Below are positions 37,918 through 47,372 of a stretch of 64,000 nt of DNA, piece by piece. The stretch covers positions 1 to 64,000 of the forward strand of contig JADGDM010000002.1 of the NCBI GenBank assembly GCA_016744905.1. The letters run 5' to 3'. The stretch's first letter is position 1, and every line of letters starts with the position of its first letter. The notes under the pieces were generated by a model that saw only the letters and a program-made list of their open reading frames with translations, had not been told where the DNA came from and ran no database searches. This stretch comes from Sulfurimonadaceae bacterium (GTDB taxonomy: Bacteria > Campylobacterota > Campylobacteria > Campylobacterales > Sulfurimonadaceae). The translations under genes were made by a program, and so were the position numbers.

Positions 37918-39923
37918 TGGAAAACTTTGAATCAATGGCAATAAATACTTTTCAAAATAATATTCAATACTTTGAAAAGAATCATCCTGATTTACACCGT
38001 CGAATACTCGCTTATGAAGCAGCTCTAGAACTTCAACAATATACAGAACGCTACTCACTAGAATACTTAGATGGTTATTTTGATGTTAAAGACCTATCAA
38101 CTGAAACTTACTTATATAATACTGATAGCAATCAGTACTCTAGTGCCCTGGTTGATACAGTGGGCTTAAAACGAACAGGGCATATTTTTGAAGCTTTAAG
38201 CCATATCCAACTGGATCAAACTAGCGCCAATATTATAGATGTCAGTCAATTAACATTTCATAATACATTATGGGCAACAGCAAAGATCATTAGATATAAC
38301 CAAGACTACACTCAACAAACCAATAATACTATGAATAATGTTTCAAAGATTATAGTCCTTGGATTGGGCCTGGGTTTACATCTACAAAACTTTAAAGAGA
38401 AGATGGGTGCCCAAGTTCTCTTTATACAAGAAGATGATTTTGAACTATTTAAGCTCTCATTATTTACCTGTGATTATGCACAACTTGCAACAAATGCAAC
38501 ACTTTATTTTTCAATTATGGAAGAGACTACTCAATACAGACACTCCTTTATTTCATTTTTAGATGAAGCCTTTAATCATAATAGTTACTTAAAATATATT
38601 CCTTTTTTTGGTAATTATGAGACAAAAACAAAAGAGTTACAACAGTTTGTTCTTTCACAAAACCATATTATGTATCCCTATAATGCCTTTTTATTGCGTT
38701 ATCTCAATGCCCCAAGATACCTCGTTCAAGAGTATGCCTTTATCGATGTTTCAAAACGTAGAACGAATAATATTTTTTCTCAAAAACCTGTATTGATAAT
38801 AGCTTCTGGTCCTTCTACTGATAAGAACATGCAATGGATAAAAGCAAATCATCATAGATTTATTATTGTTTCCATGCTTTCAACGTGTAGACTTCTTCAA
38901 AAACATGATATTAAACCAGATATTGTCATGCATATTGATCCAGGTATAGCTGAAACTGATACTCTTTTTAGTGGACTGGGTGAAGACTATTTTGATGATA
39001 TGTTATTATTATTTGCTTCAAATGTTGATACCAATACTGTCTCTAGATTTAAAAGAGAACAACTCTTTTTTATTGAGCAATCTACTCAATATAAAAAGAA
39101 CTTTAGTAGCTTAACTGCACCAAGTGTTGGTGAGTATACCTATGCCTTACTATTGGTTTTTGGAGTTAAAGAGCTGTATCTTCTAGGTATAGATTTAGCG
39201 TTGGACGCGGACAGTTTACAGTCACACAGTGGCGATCACCCTTTCGCCGTTCAAGGAACAAAAGATGAGACACTTGAGAGTAGCCCATCTTTATCTATTA
39301 ACGAAGATCTAATTACTGTTAAAGGAAACTTCAGAGAGACCATCCCTACATTAGCAGCTTATAATATCTCTATTAATGAATTTTCAAATTTTTCAAAAAC
39401 TTTATTGACAGATAATGAGAATATCTATAATTTAAGTGATGGTGCTTATCTACACGGGGCTACACCAGCCTCATCTGAGAGTATTAATACGTCTACATTA
39501 GACGTATTAGATAAGAGTACTATTTACACAGAGTTACATAATTTCTTCGTTTCTATATCGAATGCTGAATTTAGGGATGATGATAAAAAAATACTTGTTT
39601 ATCAACTCAAAGAAGCAAAAAAATTACGTAAAATCATTAAGAACTATACACGTACTCAACATACACAAAGTGGTGAATACCTTACAGAGGTCGGTAATTT
39701 ATTATTTGCTCTATCTGACATGCAAGGTAAAAGTAAATCTGATTTATCTGAAGTCTTTTATTACTATTTCAAAATCTCTTATTGTTATATAACAGATCTA
39801 TTTAATACTCAAGATCTACCAAATATTCCAGATAGGATTCAAGAAATTAATACAATATTAATCAATCAAATTGAAAAAATATCGTCAATATATATTGAGA
39901 GTTTGGAAGAGTATTTAGAGTAA
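37917..39923 (+). CDS. maf: Maf-family flagellin glycosyltransferase (motility accessory factor)
   Basis: Maf proteins transfer nonulosonic acids to Ser/Thr of flagellin in the cytoplasm. The 668-residue protein has an N-terminal domain, then the DUF115/MptE-like core with VLIIASGPSTDKNMQWI, IIVSMLSTCRLLQKHDIKPDIVMHIDPG, and APSVGEYTYALLLVFGVKELYLLGIDLAL. A helical C-terminal domain follows. The start is the ATG in TAATG with the methylase stop. It ends just before a perfect 15-bp hairpin shared with the convergent flagellin. Confidence 0.92.
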   Translation: MENFESMAINTFQNNIQYFEKNHPDLHRRILAYEAALELQQYTERYSLEYLDGYFDVKDLSTETYLYNTDSNQYSSALVDTVGLKRTGHIFEALSHIQLDQTSANIIDVSQLTFHNTLWATAKIIRYNQDYTQQTNNTMNNVSKIIVLGLGLGLHLQNFKEKMGAQVLFIQEDDFELFKLSLFTCDYAQLATNATLYFSIMEETTQYRHSFISFLDEAFNHNSYLKYIPFFGNYETKTKELQQFVLSQNHIMYPYNAFLLRYLNAPRYLVQEYAFIDVSKRRTNNIFSQKPVLIIASGPSTDKNMQWIKANHHRFIIVSMLSTCRLLQKHDIKPDIVMHIDPGIAETDTLFSGLGEDYFDDMLLLFASNVDTNTVSRFKREQLFFIEQSTQYKKNFSSLTAPSVGEYTYALLLVFGVKELYLLGIDLALDADSLQSHSGDHPFAVQGTKDETLESSPSLSINEDLITVKGNFRETIPTLAAYNISINEFSNFSKTLLTDNENIYNLSDGAYLHGATPASSESINTSTLDVLDKSTIYTELHNFFVSISNAEFRDDDKKILVYQLKEAKKLRKIIKNYTRTQHTQSGEYLTEVGNLLFALSDMQGKSKSDLSEVFYYYFKISYCYITDLFNTQDLPNIPDRIQEINTILINQIEKISSIYIESLEEYLE

Positions 39924-39954
39924 CTTGTATACCTCAAAAGAGGTATACAAGTTA
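39921..39954. terminator. Bidirectional terminator between maf and flagellin
   Basis: TAACTTGTATACCTC and GAGGTATACAAGTTA form a perfect 15-bp stem around an AAAA loop. It begins in the maf stop codon and lies 5 bases beyond the convergent flagellin stop, so it would end both transcripts. Confidence 0.85.
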
Positions 39955-39959
39955 CAGAT

Positions 39960-42377
39960 TTACTGGAGTAGTTTTAGAACATTCTGCTGAACAGCATTTG
40001 CTTGAGACATAGCATAACTACCAGACTGAGCAAGAATGTTCAGTTTAGAGAAGTTCGCACTCTCTGCTGCAAAGTCAACATCACGAATTTGTGATTCCGC
40101 TGCTTTTACATTTACTTGCGTTACAGAAATATTGTTAATAGTTGAAACAACTTGATTTTGAACAGAACCTAAATCAGAACGAATTGAATCAAGATCTTTA
40201 ATCGCACTATCAACAGTATCCATTGCTTTCATAGCACCTTCAAGCGTTCTTACATCAATATCAGAAAGGGCTTGAAATTCAGTATTTGAAAGCCCAACTG
40301 ATCCAGAATTATCAGTATTGATGGCTATCTGTGTATCGGCTTTAATTAAGGCACCTGTAGTACCTGTTCCTCGCAGTAGCGTCATATCTTCAGATAAGGT
40401 TACTGCTGCTCCTAATGTTATATCAGAAGTCAACTGTGTACCTGCCGCAATCGCCGCCGCACCTGATTGAGCCGCGGTTAAGTCCGTAGTTACTACCGTT
40501 CCTGCTTTTAATACAGTCGCAGCAGCAAGAATACTTCCGGCTTTAAACGTCATGTCATCTTCAAGATTAAAGTCGGCATTGGCAGTTACCACAGCTCCAA
40601 TAGTTGAGCCTTTTGCAAACTGAGTATTTGCAGTCAATACTGTTCCGGCTTTTACATCCATCTCAACAGAAGTAGTTACCGCAGCATTATTAATAGTATC
40701 TCTACCTAAGGTTGATCCTGCTTTTAAAGTTGATCCAGAAATAATTAAACTACCTGCTTTAAGCACAGTATCTTCAACCATAGTTGTTGAACCTGTTGTA
40801 ACAAGGTCCGCACCAGCAATTGATCCAGTGTTAATAGAAGAAGAAGCGGCTACTTGAGACTGTGTACTACCATCAGTCACATAATTTAAAGTCATATCTG
40901 CAGTAAGGGTCAAATTATTTCCAACCGACAAAGTAAGTGCACTTGAAAGTACTTGTCCTACTGAGTATGATGTTCCATTATCAACAAAATCTTGTTGAAG
41001 AATCGTACCAGCACCTAAGATACTGCCTGCAAGAAGTGTAGAACCTGCCGTTAATAACATATCTTCTGCAATGGCTAAATTCACATTATTATGTGTTAAT
41101 CCACCAATAGAACTTCCTTGCTCAATACTTGTCGCAGAAAGTAAAGTAGTCCCTGATTTCATAACCGCATCTAATGTAGTTGCTACAGCATTACCTGCTG
41201 ATACAACTACGTCACCACCAATAGTTGTTCCTGCTTTTAAATCAGACCCAATGGCGATAATTGAACCGGCTGCCAATTTAGAATCGACAACGGTACTTGT
41301 TGATGCATTAGAAGTAACAGTGGCACCAGTTGCACCAGCGCCAACACCAAGAACTTGGAATTCAGAAGCGCCCGCTTGAACTAACTCAATATGTCCAACT
41401 GTAGACATGTCTTTACCTGAACTACCAAGAACACCAGAAACACCACCAGTAACTTCAATCGCTCTACCATCATTTGATGTTAAACTTAATGCTCCATTAG
41501 AAGTCAATGTTGCAGTAACACCTGTCTCCGTAGTTTTTCCATTAATTGCTGCTAGTAAAGTACCAGAATTATCATTATCTTCTACAACAACTGCTCCAAT
41601 ATTTACACCATTTACAGCGAAATCAGCACCTGTAGAACCAGCTGAAACACTTGCTGCTGATGTTGATTCAACAATTGCTTGAGCTCTAATACCTGTATCA
41701 CCTGAGTTACGATTGATTTCAGCTGCTAAAGCACCTAAACCATTTTTAGGATCATTGTTATACTGAATATCTACAGATTTCATCTGTACACTTTCACCAG
41801 TTAAGTTAGAGTTCATTGTTAATTGAATTGTACCAACACCTACTTCTAAATCAGAACGTGTAGTGTGACCTACTTTTGTAGTTTCTGCAGAAGCGATAGA
41901 AGTCTTAATTGATTCATTTGCATTAGCCCCCAATTGGAACTCTTTATTAGTAAAGGTTCCTGATAAAAGTTTTTGACCATTAAATGAAGTTGTTGTTGCA
42001 ATATTTTGTAACTCTTCCATTAATCTGTCAATATCTTTTTGAATGGCTAAACGAGAGTTTGTATTTTGACCATCACTTGCAGCTTGAACTGATTTCGTTT
42101 TGATCGTATCTAAAATTTTTGAATACTCATCAAGAGCACCATCAGCTGTTTGAATCAGACCAATAGCATCATTCCCATTGTTGACAGCTTGTGCCAATGA
42201 AGAAGCTTGTGAACGTAGCTGATCAGCGATAACCATACCAGAAGCATCATCGGCTGCTTTTGTAATACGTAAACCTGAACTCAGTCTAGAAAGAGAATCA
42301 TCCATATTTCTATTATTCATTGTAGCGTTCGTGTGTGCACTCATTGCTGCAATATTTGTATTAATTCTAAAACCCAT
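39960..42377 (-). CDS. flaB: Flagellin, sigma-54 copy, with repetitive insert
   Basis: The conserved flagellin ends are intact: the N-terminal D0/D1 start MGFRINTNIAAMSAH with LSRLSSGLRITKAADDASGM, and the C-terminal SDLGSVQNQVVSTINNI ... ANAVQQNVLKLLQ. At 805 residues it is far longer than the usual roughly 500. The extra length is a middle region (about 190-700) of short degenerate repeats built on AGS/T-x-L/I-x-x-GT. From about residue 159 to 586 it is identical to the flagellin upstream. A sigma-54 promoter match precedes it, as for Campylobacter flaB. The symbol is assigned by that analogy. Confidence 0.93.
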   Translation of the reverse strand: MGFRINTNIAAMSAHTNATMNNRNMDDSLSRLSSGLRITKAADDASGMVIADQLRSQASSLAQAVNNGNDAIGLIQTADGALDEYSKILDTIKTKSVQAASDGQNTNSRLAIQKDIDRLMEELQNIATTTSFNGQKLLSGTFTNKEFQLGANANESIKTSIASAETTKVGHTTRSDLEVGVGTIQLTMNSNLTGESVQMKSVDIQYNNDPKNGLGALAAEINRNSGDTGIRAQAIVESTSAASVSAGSTGADFAVNGVNIGAVVVEDNDNSGTLLAAINGKTTETGVTATLTSNGALSLTSNDGRAIEVTGGVSGVLGSSGKDMSTVGHIELVQAGASEFQVLGVGAGATGATVTSNASTSTVVDSKLAAGSIIAIGSDLKAGTTIGGDVVVSAGNAVATTLDAVMKSGTTLLSATSIEQGSSIGGLTHNNVNLAIAEDMLLTAGSTLLAGSILGAGTILQQDFVDNGTSYSVGQVLSSALTLSVGNNLTLTADMTLNYVTDGSTQSQVAASSSINTGSIAGADLVTTGSTTMVEDTVLKAGSLIISGSTLKAGSTLGRDTINNAAVTTSVEMDVKAGTVLTANTQFAKGSTIGAVVTANADFNLEDDMTFKAGSILAAATVLKAGTVVTTDLTAAQSGAAAIAAGTQLTSDITLGAAVTLSEDMTLLRGTGTTGALIKADTQIAINTDNSGSVGLSNTEFQALSDIDVRTLEGAMKAMDTVDSAIKDLDSIRSDLGSVQNQVVSTINNISVTQVNVKAAESQIRDVDFAAESANFSKLNILAQSGSYAMSQANAVQQNVLKLLQ
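40621..41903 (-). repeat. Identical tract shared by the two flagellin genes, copy 1
   Basis: This 1,283-base stretch inside the first flagellin appears base-for-base identical to 43197-44479, judged by line-by-line comparison of most of it. Both flanks differ at synonymous and replacement sites. It covers roughly residues 159-586. Confidence 0.85.
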
Positions 42378-42432
42378 TTTAAATCCTTTAATAATGGAAT
42401 AACATCCATGTAAATTATGTTAAAGGATAAAA

Positions 42433-42449
42433 AGCAAAAGGTGTACCAA
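42433..42449 (-). promoter_or_regulatory. Sigma-54 promoter of the downstream flagellin
   Basis: On the minus strand, TTGGTACACCTTTTGCT matches TTGGCAC-N5-TTGCT with GG and GC 10 bases apart. It lies about 56 bases before the flagellin ATG at 42377. An AAAGGAT site sits just before the ATG. Confidence 0.8.
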
Positions 42450-42497
42450 TTATGACAAAATGATTAAAAAAATTAAATTAAGAAGATAAGAAGAAGT

Positions 42498-42517
42498 AAA
42501 TCTCCCGAAGGAGATTT
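42498..42517 (-). terminator. Terminator of the upstream flagellin
   Basis: AAATCTCC-CGAA-GGAGATTT is a perfect 8-bp stem 19 bases beyond the stop of the upstream flagellin. A pyrimidine-rich run follows in the transcript direction. It separates the two flagellin transcripts. Confidence 0.7.
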
Positions 42518-42535
42518 GAGGTTAAAAGTCTAAAA

Positions 42536-44953
42536 CTACTGAAGTAGTCTAAGTACGTTTTGTTGTGCTGCATTTGCTTGAGACATAGCATAACTACCAG
42601 ACTGAGCAAGAATGTTCAGTTTAGAGAAGTTCGCACTCTCTGCTGCAAAGTCAACATCACGAATTTGTGATTCCGCTGCTTTTACATTTACTTGCGTTAC
42701 AGAAATATTGTTAATAGTTGAAACAACTTGATTTTGAACAGAACCAAGGTCTGCACGAATTGAATCAAGATCTTTAATCGCACTATCAACAGTATCCATT
42801 GCTTTCATAGCACCTTCAAGTGTTGTTACATCGATATTAGCTAAGGCTTGAAATTCAGTATTTGAAAGCCCAACTGATCCAGAATTGTCAGTATTAATCG
42901 CTATCTGTGTATCGGCTTTAATTAAGGCACCTGTTGTACCATTTCCTCTTAGTAGCGTCATATCCTCAGATAAGGTTACTGCTGCACCTAAGGTAACATC
43001 AGAAGTAATTTGAGTACCTGCAGATATAGCCGCCGCACCTGATTGAGCCGCGGTTAAGTCCGTAGTTACTACCGTTCCTGCTTTTAATACAGTCGCAGCA
43101 GCAAGAATACTTCCGGCTTTAAATGTCATGTCGTCTTTAAGATTAAAGTCGGCATTGGCAGTTACCACAGCTCCAATAGTTGAGCCTTGAGCAAATTGAG
43201 TATTTGCAGTCAATACTGTTCCGGCTTTTACATCCATCTCAACAGAAGTAGTTACCGCAGCATTATTAATAGTATCTCTACCTAAGGTTGATCCTGCTTT
43301 TAAAGTTGATCCAGAAATAATTAAACTACCTGCTTTAAGCACAGTATCTTCAACCATAGTTGTTGAACCTGTTGTAACAAGGTCCGCACCAGCAATTGAT
43401 CCAGTGTTAATAGAAGAAGAAGCGGCTACTTGAGACTGTGTACTACCATCAGTCACATAATTTAAAGTCATATCTGCAGTAAGGGTCAAATTATTTCCAA
43501 CCGACAAAGTAAGTGCACTTGAAAGTACTTGTCCTACTGAGTATGATGTTCCATTATCAACAAAATCTTGTTGAAGAATCGTACCAGCACCTAAGATACT
43601 GCCTGCAAGAAGTGTAGAACCTGCCGTTAATAACATATCTTCTGCAATGGCTAAATTCACATTATTATGTGTTAATCCACCAATAGAACTTCCTTGCTCA
43701 ATACTTGTCGCAGAAAGTAAAGTAGTCCCTGATTTCATAACCGCATCTAATGTAGTTGCTACAGCATTACCTGCTGATACAACTACGTCACCACCAATAG
43801 TTGTTCCTGCTTTTAAATCAGACCCAATGGCGATAATTGAACCGGCTGCCAATTTAGAATCGACAACGGTACTTGTTGATGCATTAGAAGTAACAGTGGC
43901 ACCAGTTGCACCAGCGCCAACACCAAGAACTTGGAATTCAGAAGCGCCCGCTTGAACTAACTCAATATGTCCAACTGTAGACATGTCTTTACCTGAACTA
44001 CCAAGAACACCAGAAACACCACCAGTAACTTCAATCGCTCTACCATCATTTGATGTTAAACTTAATGCTCCATTAGAAGTCAATGTTGCAGTAACACCTG
44101 TCTCCGTAGTTTTTCCATTAATTGCTGCTAGTAAAGTACCAGAATTATCATTATCTTCTACAACAACTGCTCCAATATTTACACCATTTACAGCGAAATC
44201 AGCACCTGTAGAACCAGCTGAAACACTTGCTGCTGATGTTGATTCAACAATTGCTTGAGCTCTAATACCTGTATCACCTGAGTTACGATTGATTTCAGCT
44301 GCTAAAGCACCTAAACCATTTTTAGGATCATTGTTATACTGAATATCTACAGATTTCATCTGTACACTTTCACCAGTTAAGTTAGAGTTCATTGTTAATT
44401 GAATTGTACCAACACCTACTTCTAAATCAGAACGTGTAGTGTGACCTACTTTTGTAGTTTCTGCAGAAGCGATAGAAGTTTTTACAGTTTCATTAGAGTT
44501 AGCACCAATTTGGAACTCTTTATTTGTAAAACCACCACCAAGAAGTTGTTGACCATTGTATGAAGTAGTTGATGCGATATTATCAAGTTCTTCCATTAAT
44601 CTGTCAATATCTTTTTGAATGGCTAAACGAGAGTTTGTATTTTGACCATCACTTGCAGCTTGAACTGATTTCGTTTTGATCGTATCTAAAATTTTTGAAT
44701 ACTCATCAAGAGCACCATCTGCTGTTTGGATAAGTGAAATAGCATCATTACCATTTTTAACAGCTTGCCCAAGTGAGCTTGCTTGTGTACGAAGTTGATC
44801 CGCGATTACTAGACCAGAAGCATCATCTGCCGCTTTTGTAATACGTAAACCTGAACTCAATCTTGAGAGAGAGTCATCCATGTTACGATTGTTCATCGTA
44901 GCGTTGTTATGTGCGTTCATTGCCGCAATATTTGTGTTAATTCTAAATCCCAT
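42536..44953 (-). CDS. flaA: Flagellin, sigma-28 copy, with repetitive insert
   Basis: The protein is 805 residues with the flagellin D0/D1 ends (MGFRINTNIAAMNAHNNATM, LSSGLRITKAADDASGLV; C-terminal ADLGSVQNQVVSTINNI ... ANAAQQNVLRLLQ). The middle carries the same AGS/T-x-L/I repeat region as its neighbour. Differences between the two proteins cluster in the first 157 and last roughly 220 residues. A sigma-28 promoter match precedes it, as for Campylobacter flaA, so it is probably the major filament subunit. The many exposed Ser/Thr are likely targets of the Maf protein. Confidence 0.94.
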   Translation of the reverse strand: MGFRINTNIAAMNAHNNATMNNRNMDDSLSRLSSGLRITKAADDASGLVIADQLRTQASSLGQAVKNGNDAISLIQTADGALDEYSKILDTIKTKSVQAASDGQNTNSRLAIQKDIDRLMEELDNIASTTSYNGQQLLGGGFTNKEFQIGANSNETVKTSIASAETTKVGHTTRSDLEVGVGTIQLTMNSNLTGESVQMKSVDIQYNNDPKNGLGALAAEINRNSGDTGIRAQAIVESTSAASVSAGSTGADFAVNGVNIGAVVVEDNDNSGTLLAAINGKTTETGVTATLTSNGALSLTSNDGRAIEVTGGVSGVLGSSGKDMSTVGHIELVQAGASEFQVLGVGAGATGATVTSNASTSTVVDSKLAAGSIIAIGSDLKAGTTIGGDVVVSAGNAVATTLDAVMKSGTTLLSATSIEQGSSIGGLTHNNVNLAIAEDMLLTAGSTLLAGSILGAGTILQQDFVDNGTSYSVGQVLSSALTLSVGNNLTLTADMTLNYVTDGSTQSQVAASSSINTGSIAGADLVTTGSTTMVEDTVLKAGSLIISGSTLKAGSTLGRDTINNAAVTTSVEMDVKAGTVLTANTQFAQGSTIGAVVTANADFNLKDDMTFKAGSILAAATVLKAGTVVTTDLTAAQSGAAAISAGTQITSDVTLGAAVTLSEDMTLLRGNGTTGALIKADTQIAINTDNSGSVGLSNTEFQALANIDVTTLEGAMKAMDTVDSAIKDLDSIRADLGSVQNQVVSTINNISVTQVNVKAAESQIRDVDFAAESANFSKLNILAQSGSYAMSQANAAQQNVLRLLQ
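43197..44479 (-). repeat. Identical tract shared by the two flagellin genes, copy 2
   Basis: This is the partner of 40621-41903, offset by 2,576 bases. The first mismatches found are the C/T pairs at 40620/43196 and 41904/44480. Confidence 0.85.
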
Positions 44954-45019
44954 AATAAATCCTTTAAGTGGGTGAGTCTAAGACTCATTCGATTTTCAGC
45001 TTCCTTGCTGATACTAGTA

Positions 45020-45046
45020 CTATCGACAGCTCTCAATAATCCTTTA
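45020..45046 (-). promoter_or_regulatory. Sigma-28 promoter of the upstream flagellin
   Basis: On the minus strand TAAA (45046-45043), 15 bases, then GTCGATAG (45027-45020) matches the FliA pattern TAAA-N15-GCCGATAA. The start codon lies about 65 bases downstream with an AAAGGAT site before it. Confidence 0.8.
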
Positions 45047-45143
45047 ATTAATTCAAAAATTTATCTATTTATCTATTTTTTGCTACACTTTCAAAAAATT
45101 ATTATCTTCTTACATATATATAGAAAGAGAACAAAGGAAAACT

Positions 45144-47372
45144 TTGGATTTAATTATCGTCGAATCACCAGCAAAAGCAAAAACTATTAAGAACTTCCTT
45201 GGAAAAGGATATGAGGTTATCGCCTCTAAAGGACACATCCGTGACCTACCAAAATCACGTTTTGGTATCAAAGTTGATGAAGAGGGCGGCATCAAGGCTG
45301 AATATAGTGTGGCAAAAGAGAATGCGCCTATCGTTAAGCAGATACGCGAGTTGGCAAAAAAAGCAGAAACCATCTATATCGCGACCGATGAGGATCGCGA
45401 GGGTGAAGCTATTGGATGGCATATTGCCCATGCTATTAAAAAAGATCCCCTAGAACTTCCTCGTATTGTTTTTCACGAGATTACTAAAACAGCAATCAAT
45501 CACGCATTAGAGAGTGCACGTAAAATAGATATGAATATGGTTAATGCGCAGCAGACGCGTCGTCTACTTGATCGTATTGTTGGATATAAGCTCTCCCCTC
45601 TATTGGCCTCAAAAATTCAAAAAGGGCTATCTGGTGGACGTGTTCAATCTTCAAGTCTTAAAATTGTTATTGACCGTGAACGTGAGATTAAGGCTTTTAT
45701 TCCTGTGGAGTACTGGAGTATTGATACACAGTTCGCTCCAAATATCGAAGCAACACTAAATACTTTTGAAAATAATAAACTTAATAAACTTTCTATCGAG
45801 ACTAAAGAAGAAGCGCATCGCATCACAGATATTGTCAAAAAAGAGAGTTTTAAAGTCGCAAAAATTGAGACCAAACAGCGTAAGTCATCTACTCCACCAC
45901 CATTTATGACATCTACTATCCAGCAAACTGCCTCAAGTAAGCTTGGATACTCTCCTAAAAAGACCATGATGCTGGCACAATCACTATACGAAGGTGTAAA
46001 AACTCCAAATGGTGTCTCGGGTGTTATTACTTATATGAGAACAGATTCACTGAACTTAGCAGCAGAAGCTGTAAATAATGCACGTGAATACATCTCTACA
46101 CTTTATGGAGATAAATATCTTCCAAAAGAGCCAAAGTCTTATCTTAAAAAAGCGAAAGGCGCACAAGAAGCGCATGAGGCGATTCGTCCTACTATGCTCG
46201 ACTTTACTCCAGCAGTGGCAAAAGATTATCTTAAACCTGATGAGTTAAAACTCTATAAACTAATCTTCGAGCGTTTCTTAGCCTGTCAGATGGAAGACGC
46301 TATTTTTGAACAACAAAGTATCTCTTTTAAAAGTGAAACTGCCCTGTATAAAGCAAGTGGCCGTAAACTGATCTTTGATGGTTTTTATAAAGTAATGGGA
46401 ACAGATGATAAAGACAAATTACTTCCTACCCTTAAAGAGGGCGAAGATATCGCTATCGAAAAAATCAAACCAGAACAACACTTTACGGAGCCACCAGCGC
46501 GCTATTCAGAAGCGAGTCTGATTAAAAAACTGGAAGCAGAAGGAATTGGTCGTCCATCAACTTACGCACCAACCATCTCTACACTTGCTGCACGTACCTA
46601 CATCAACATAGAAAAAAAGCAGTTGGTTCCAACTGAGATAGCTTTTACAGTGACAGATATGCTAGAGAAACATTTTGCTGATATTGTAGATTCTAAATTT
46701 ACCGCAGAGATGGAAGAGATCTTGGATGAGATCGCTGAAAAAGGGAAAGATTGGGAAAAATTACTTCTTGATTTCTACACCCCTTTTATGGAAAAAATTG
46801 CAGAAGGAAAAGAGAAAATTGTCTCTCTTAAATTGGCAAAACCTCTTGGTCGTCCATGTCCAAAATGTGGAGAAGAACTGCTTCTTCGCTCTGGTCGTTA
46901 TGGTAACTTCGTAGCATGTAGTGGTTTCCCAAAATGTAAATACACCGAACAAATTGATGAAGATGGGAATCCTGCGGAAAAGCCTAAAGATGAAGTCAGT
47001 GAAGAGAAGTGTGAAAAATGTGGCGCAGAGATGGTCATTAAAAATGGTAGAAATGGTAAATTTCTAGCCTGTTCAGCTTATCCTGAATGTAAAAACACCC
47101 GTTCACTTGAACATGAGGCAAAAACTTCTGAAACACCTTGTCCAGATTGTGGTGGAAAAATTCACTACAAACAATCACGACGTGGCGCATTTTGGGGATG
47201 TGAAAACTATCCAAAATGTACTTTTATCTCAAAGTTTGAACCAACCACTATCAAATGTAGTGAAAAAGATTGTAAGGGTGTTTTAGCCCCAAGAACCTAT
47301 AGAAATAAAGAAGTTTACGAATGTACCTCATGTAAGGTACGTACCCCAGCTGAAGAGATCGAGAAAAAATGA
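45144..47372 (+). CDS. topA: DNA topoisomerase I
   Basis: The enzyme relaxes negative supercoils through a 5'-phosphotyrosine link. The Toprim domain opens the protein (IIVESPAKAKTIKNFLGKGY, DEDREGEAIGWHIA). The catalytic Tyr297 is in VITYMRTDSLNL, and GRPSTYAPTISTL is present. The C-terminus holds three clear four-Cys zinc ribbons (CPKCGEELLLRSGRYGNFVAC and two like it) plus a fourth degenerate CSEKDC...CTSC ribbon. The length is 742. The start is TTG (DLIIVESPAK frame) after an AAAGGA site; no ATG fits. Confidence 0.97.
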   Translation: MDLIIVESPAKAKTIKNFLGKGYEVIASKGHIRDLPKSRFGIKVDEEGGIKAEYSVAKENAPIVKQIRELAKKAETIYIATDEDREGEAIGWHIAHAIKKDPLELPRIVFHEITKTAINHALESARKIDMNMVNAQQTRRLLDRIVGYKLSPLLASKIQKGLSGGRVQSSSLKIVIDREREIKAFIPVEYWSIDTQFAPNIEATLNTFENNKLNKLSIETKEEAHRITDIVKKESFKVAKIETKQRKSSTPPPFMTSTIQQTASSKLGYSPKKTMMLAQSLYEGVKTPNGVSGVITYMRTDSLNLAAEAVNNAREYISTLYGDKYLPKEPKSYLKKAKGAQEAHEAIRPTMLDFTPAVAKDYLKPDELKLYKLIFERFLACQMEDAIFEQQSISFKSETALYKASGRKLIFDGFYKVMGTDDKDKLLPTLKEGEDIAIEKIKPEQHFTEPPARYSEASLIKKLEAEGIGRPSTYAPTISTLAARTYINIEKKQLVPTEIAFTVTDMLEKHFADIVDSKFTAEMEEILDEIAEKGKDWEKLLLDFYTPFMEKIAEGKEKIVSLKLAKPLGRPCPKCGEELLLRSGRYGNFVACSGFPKCKYTEQIDEDGNPAEKPKDEVSEEKCEKCGAEMVIKNGRNGKFLACSAYPECKNTRSLEHEAKTSETPCPDCGGKIHYKQSRRGAFWGCENYPKCTFISKFEPTTIKCSEKDCKGVLAPRTYRNKEVYECTSCKVRTPAEEIEKK

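Noticed and set aside
41071-44258. Long plus-strand open frames (102 and 91 residues) antisense to each flagellin
   Set aside because: They are shadows of the biased Ala/Thr/Gly coding of the flagellin insert and are identical in both copies because the DNA is identical. No ribosome-binding site or independent conservation is visible.
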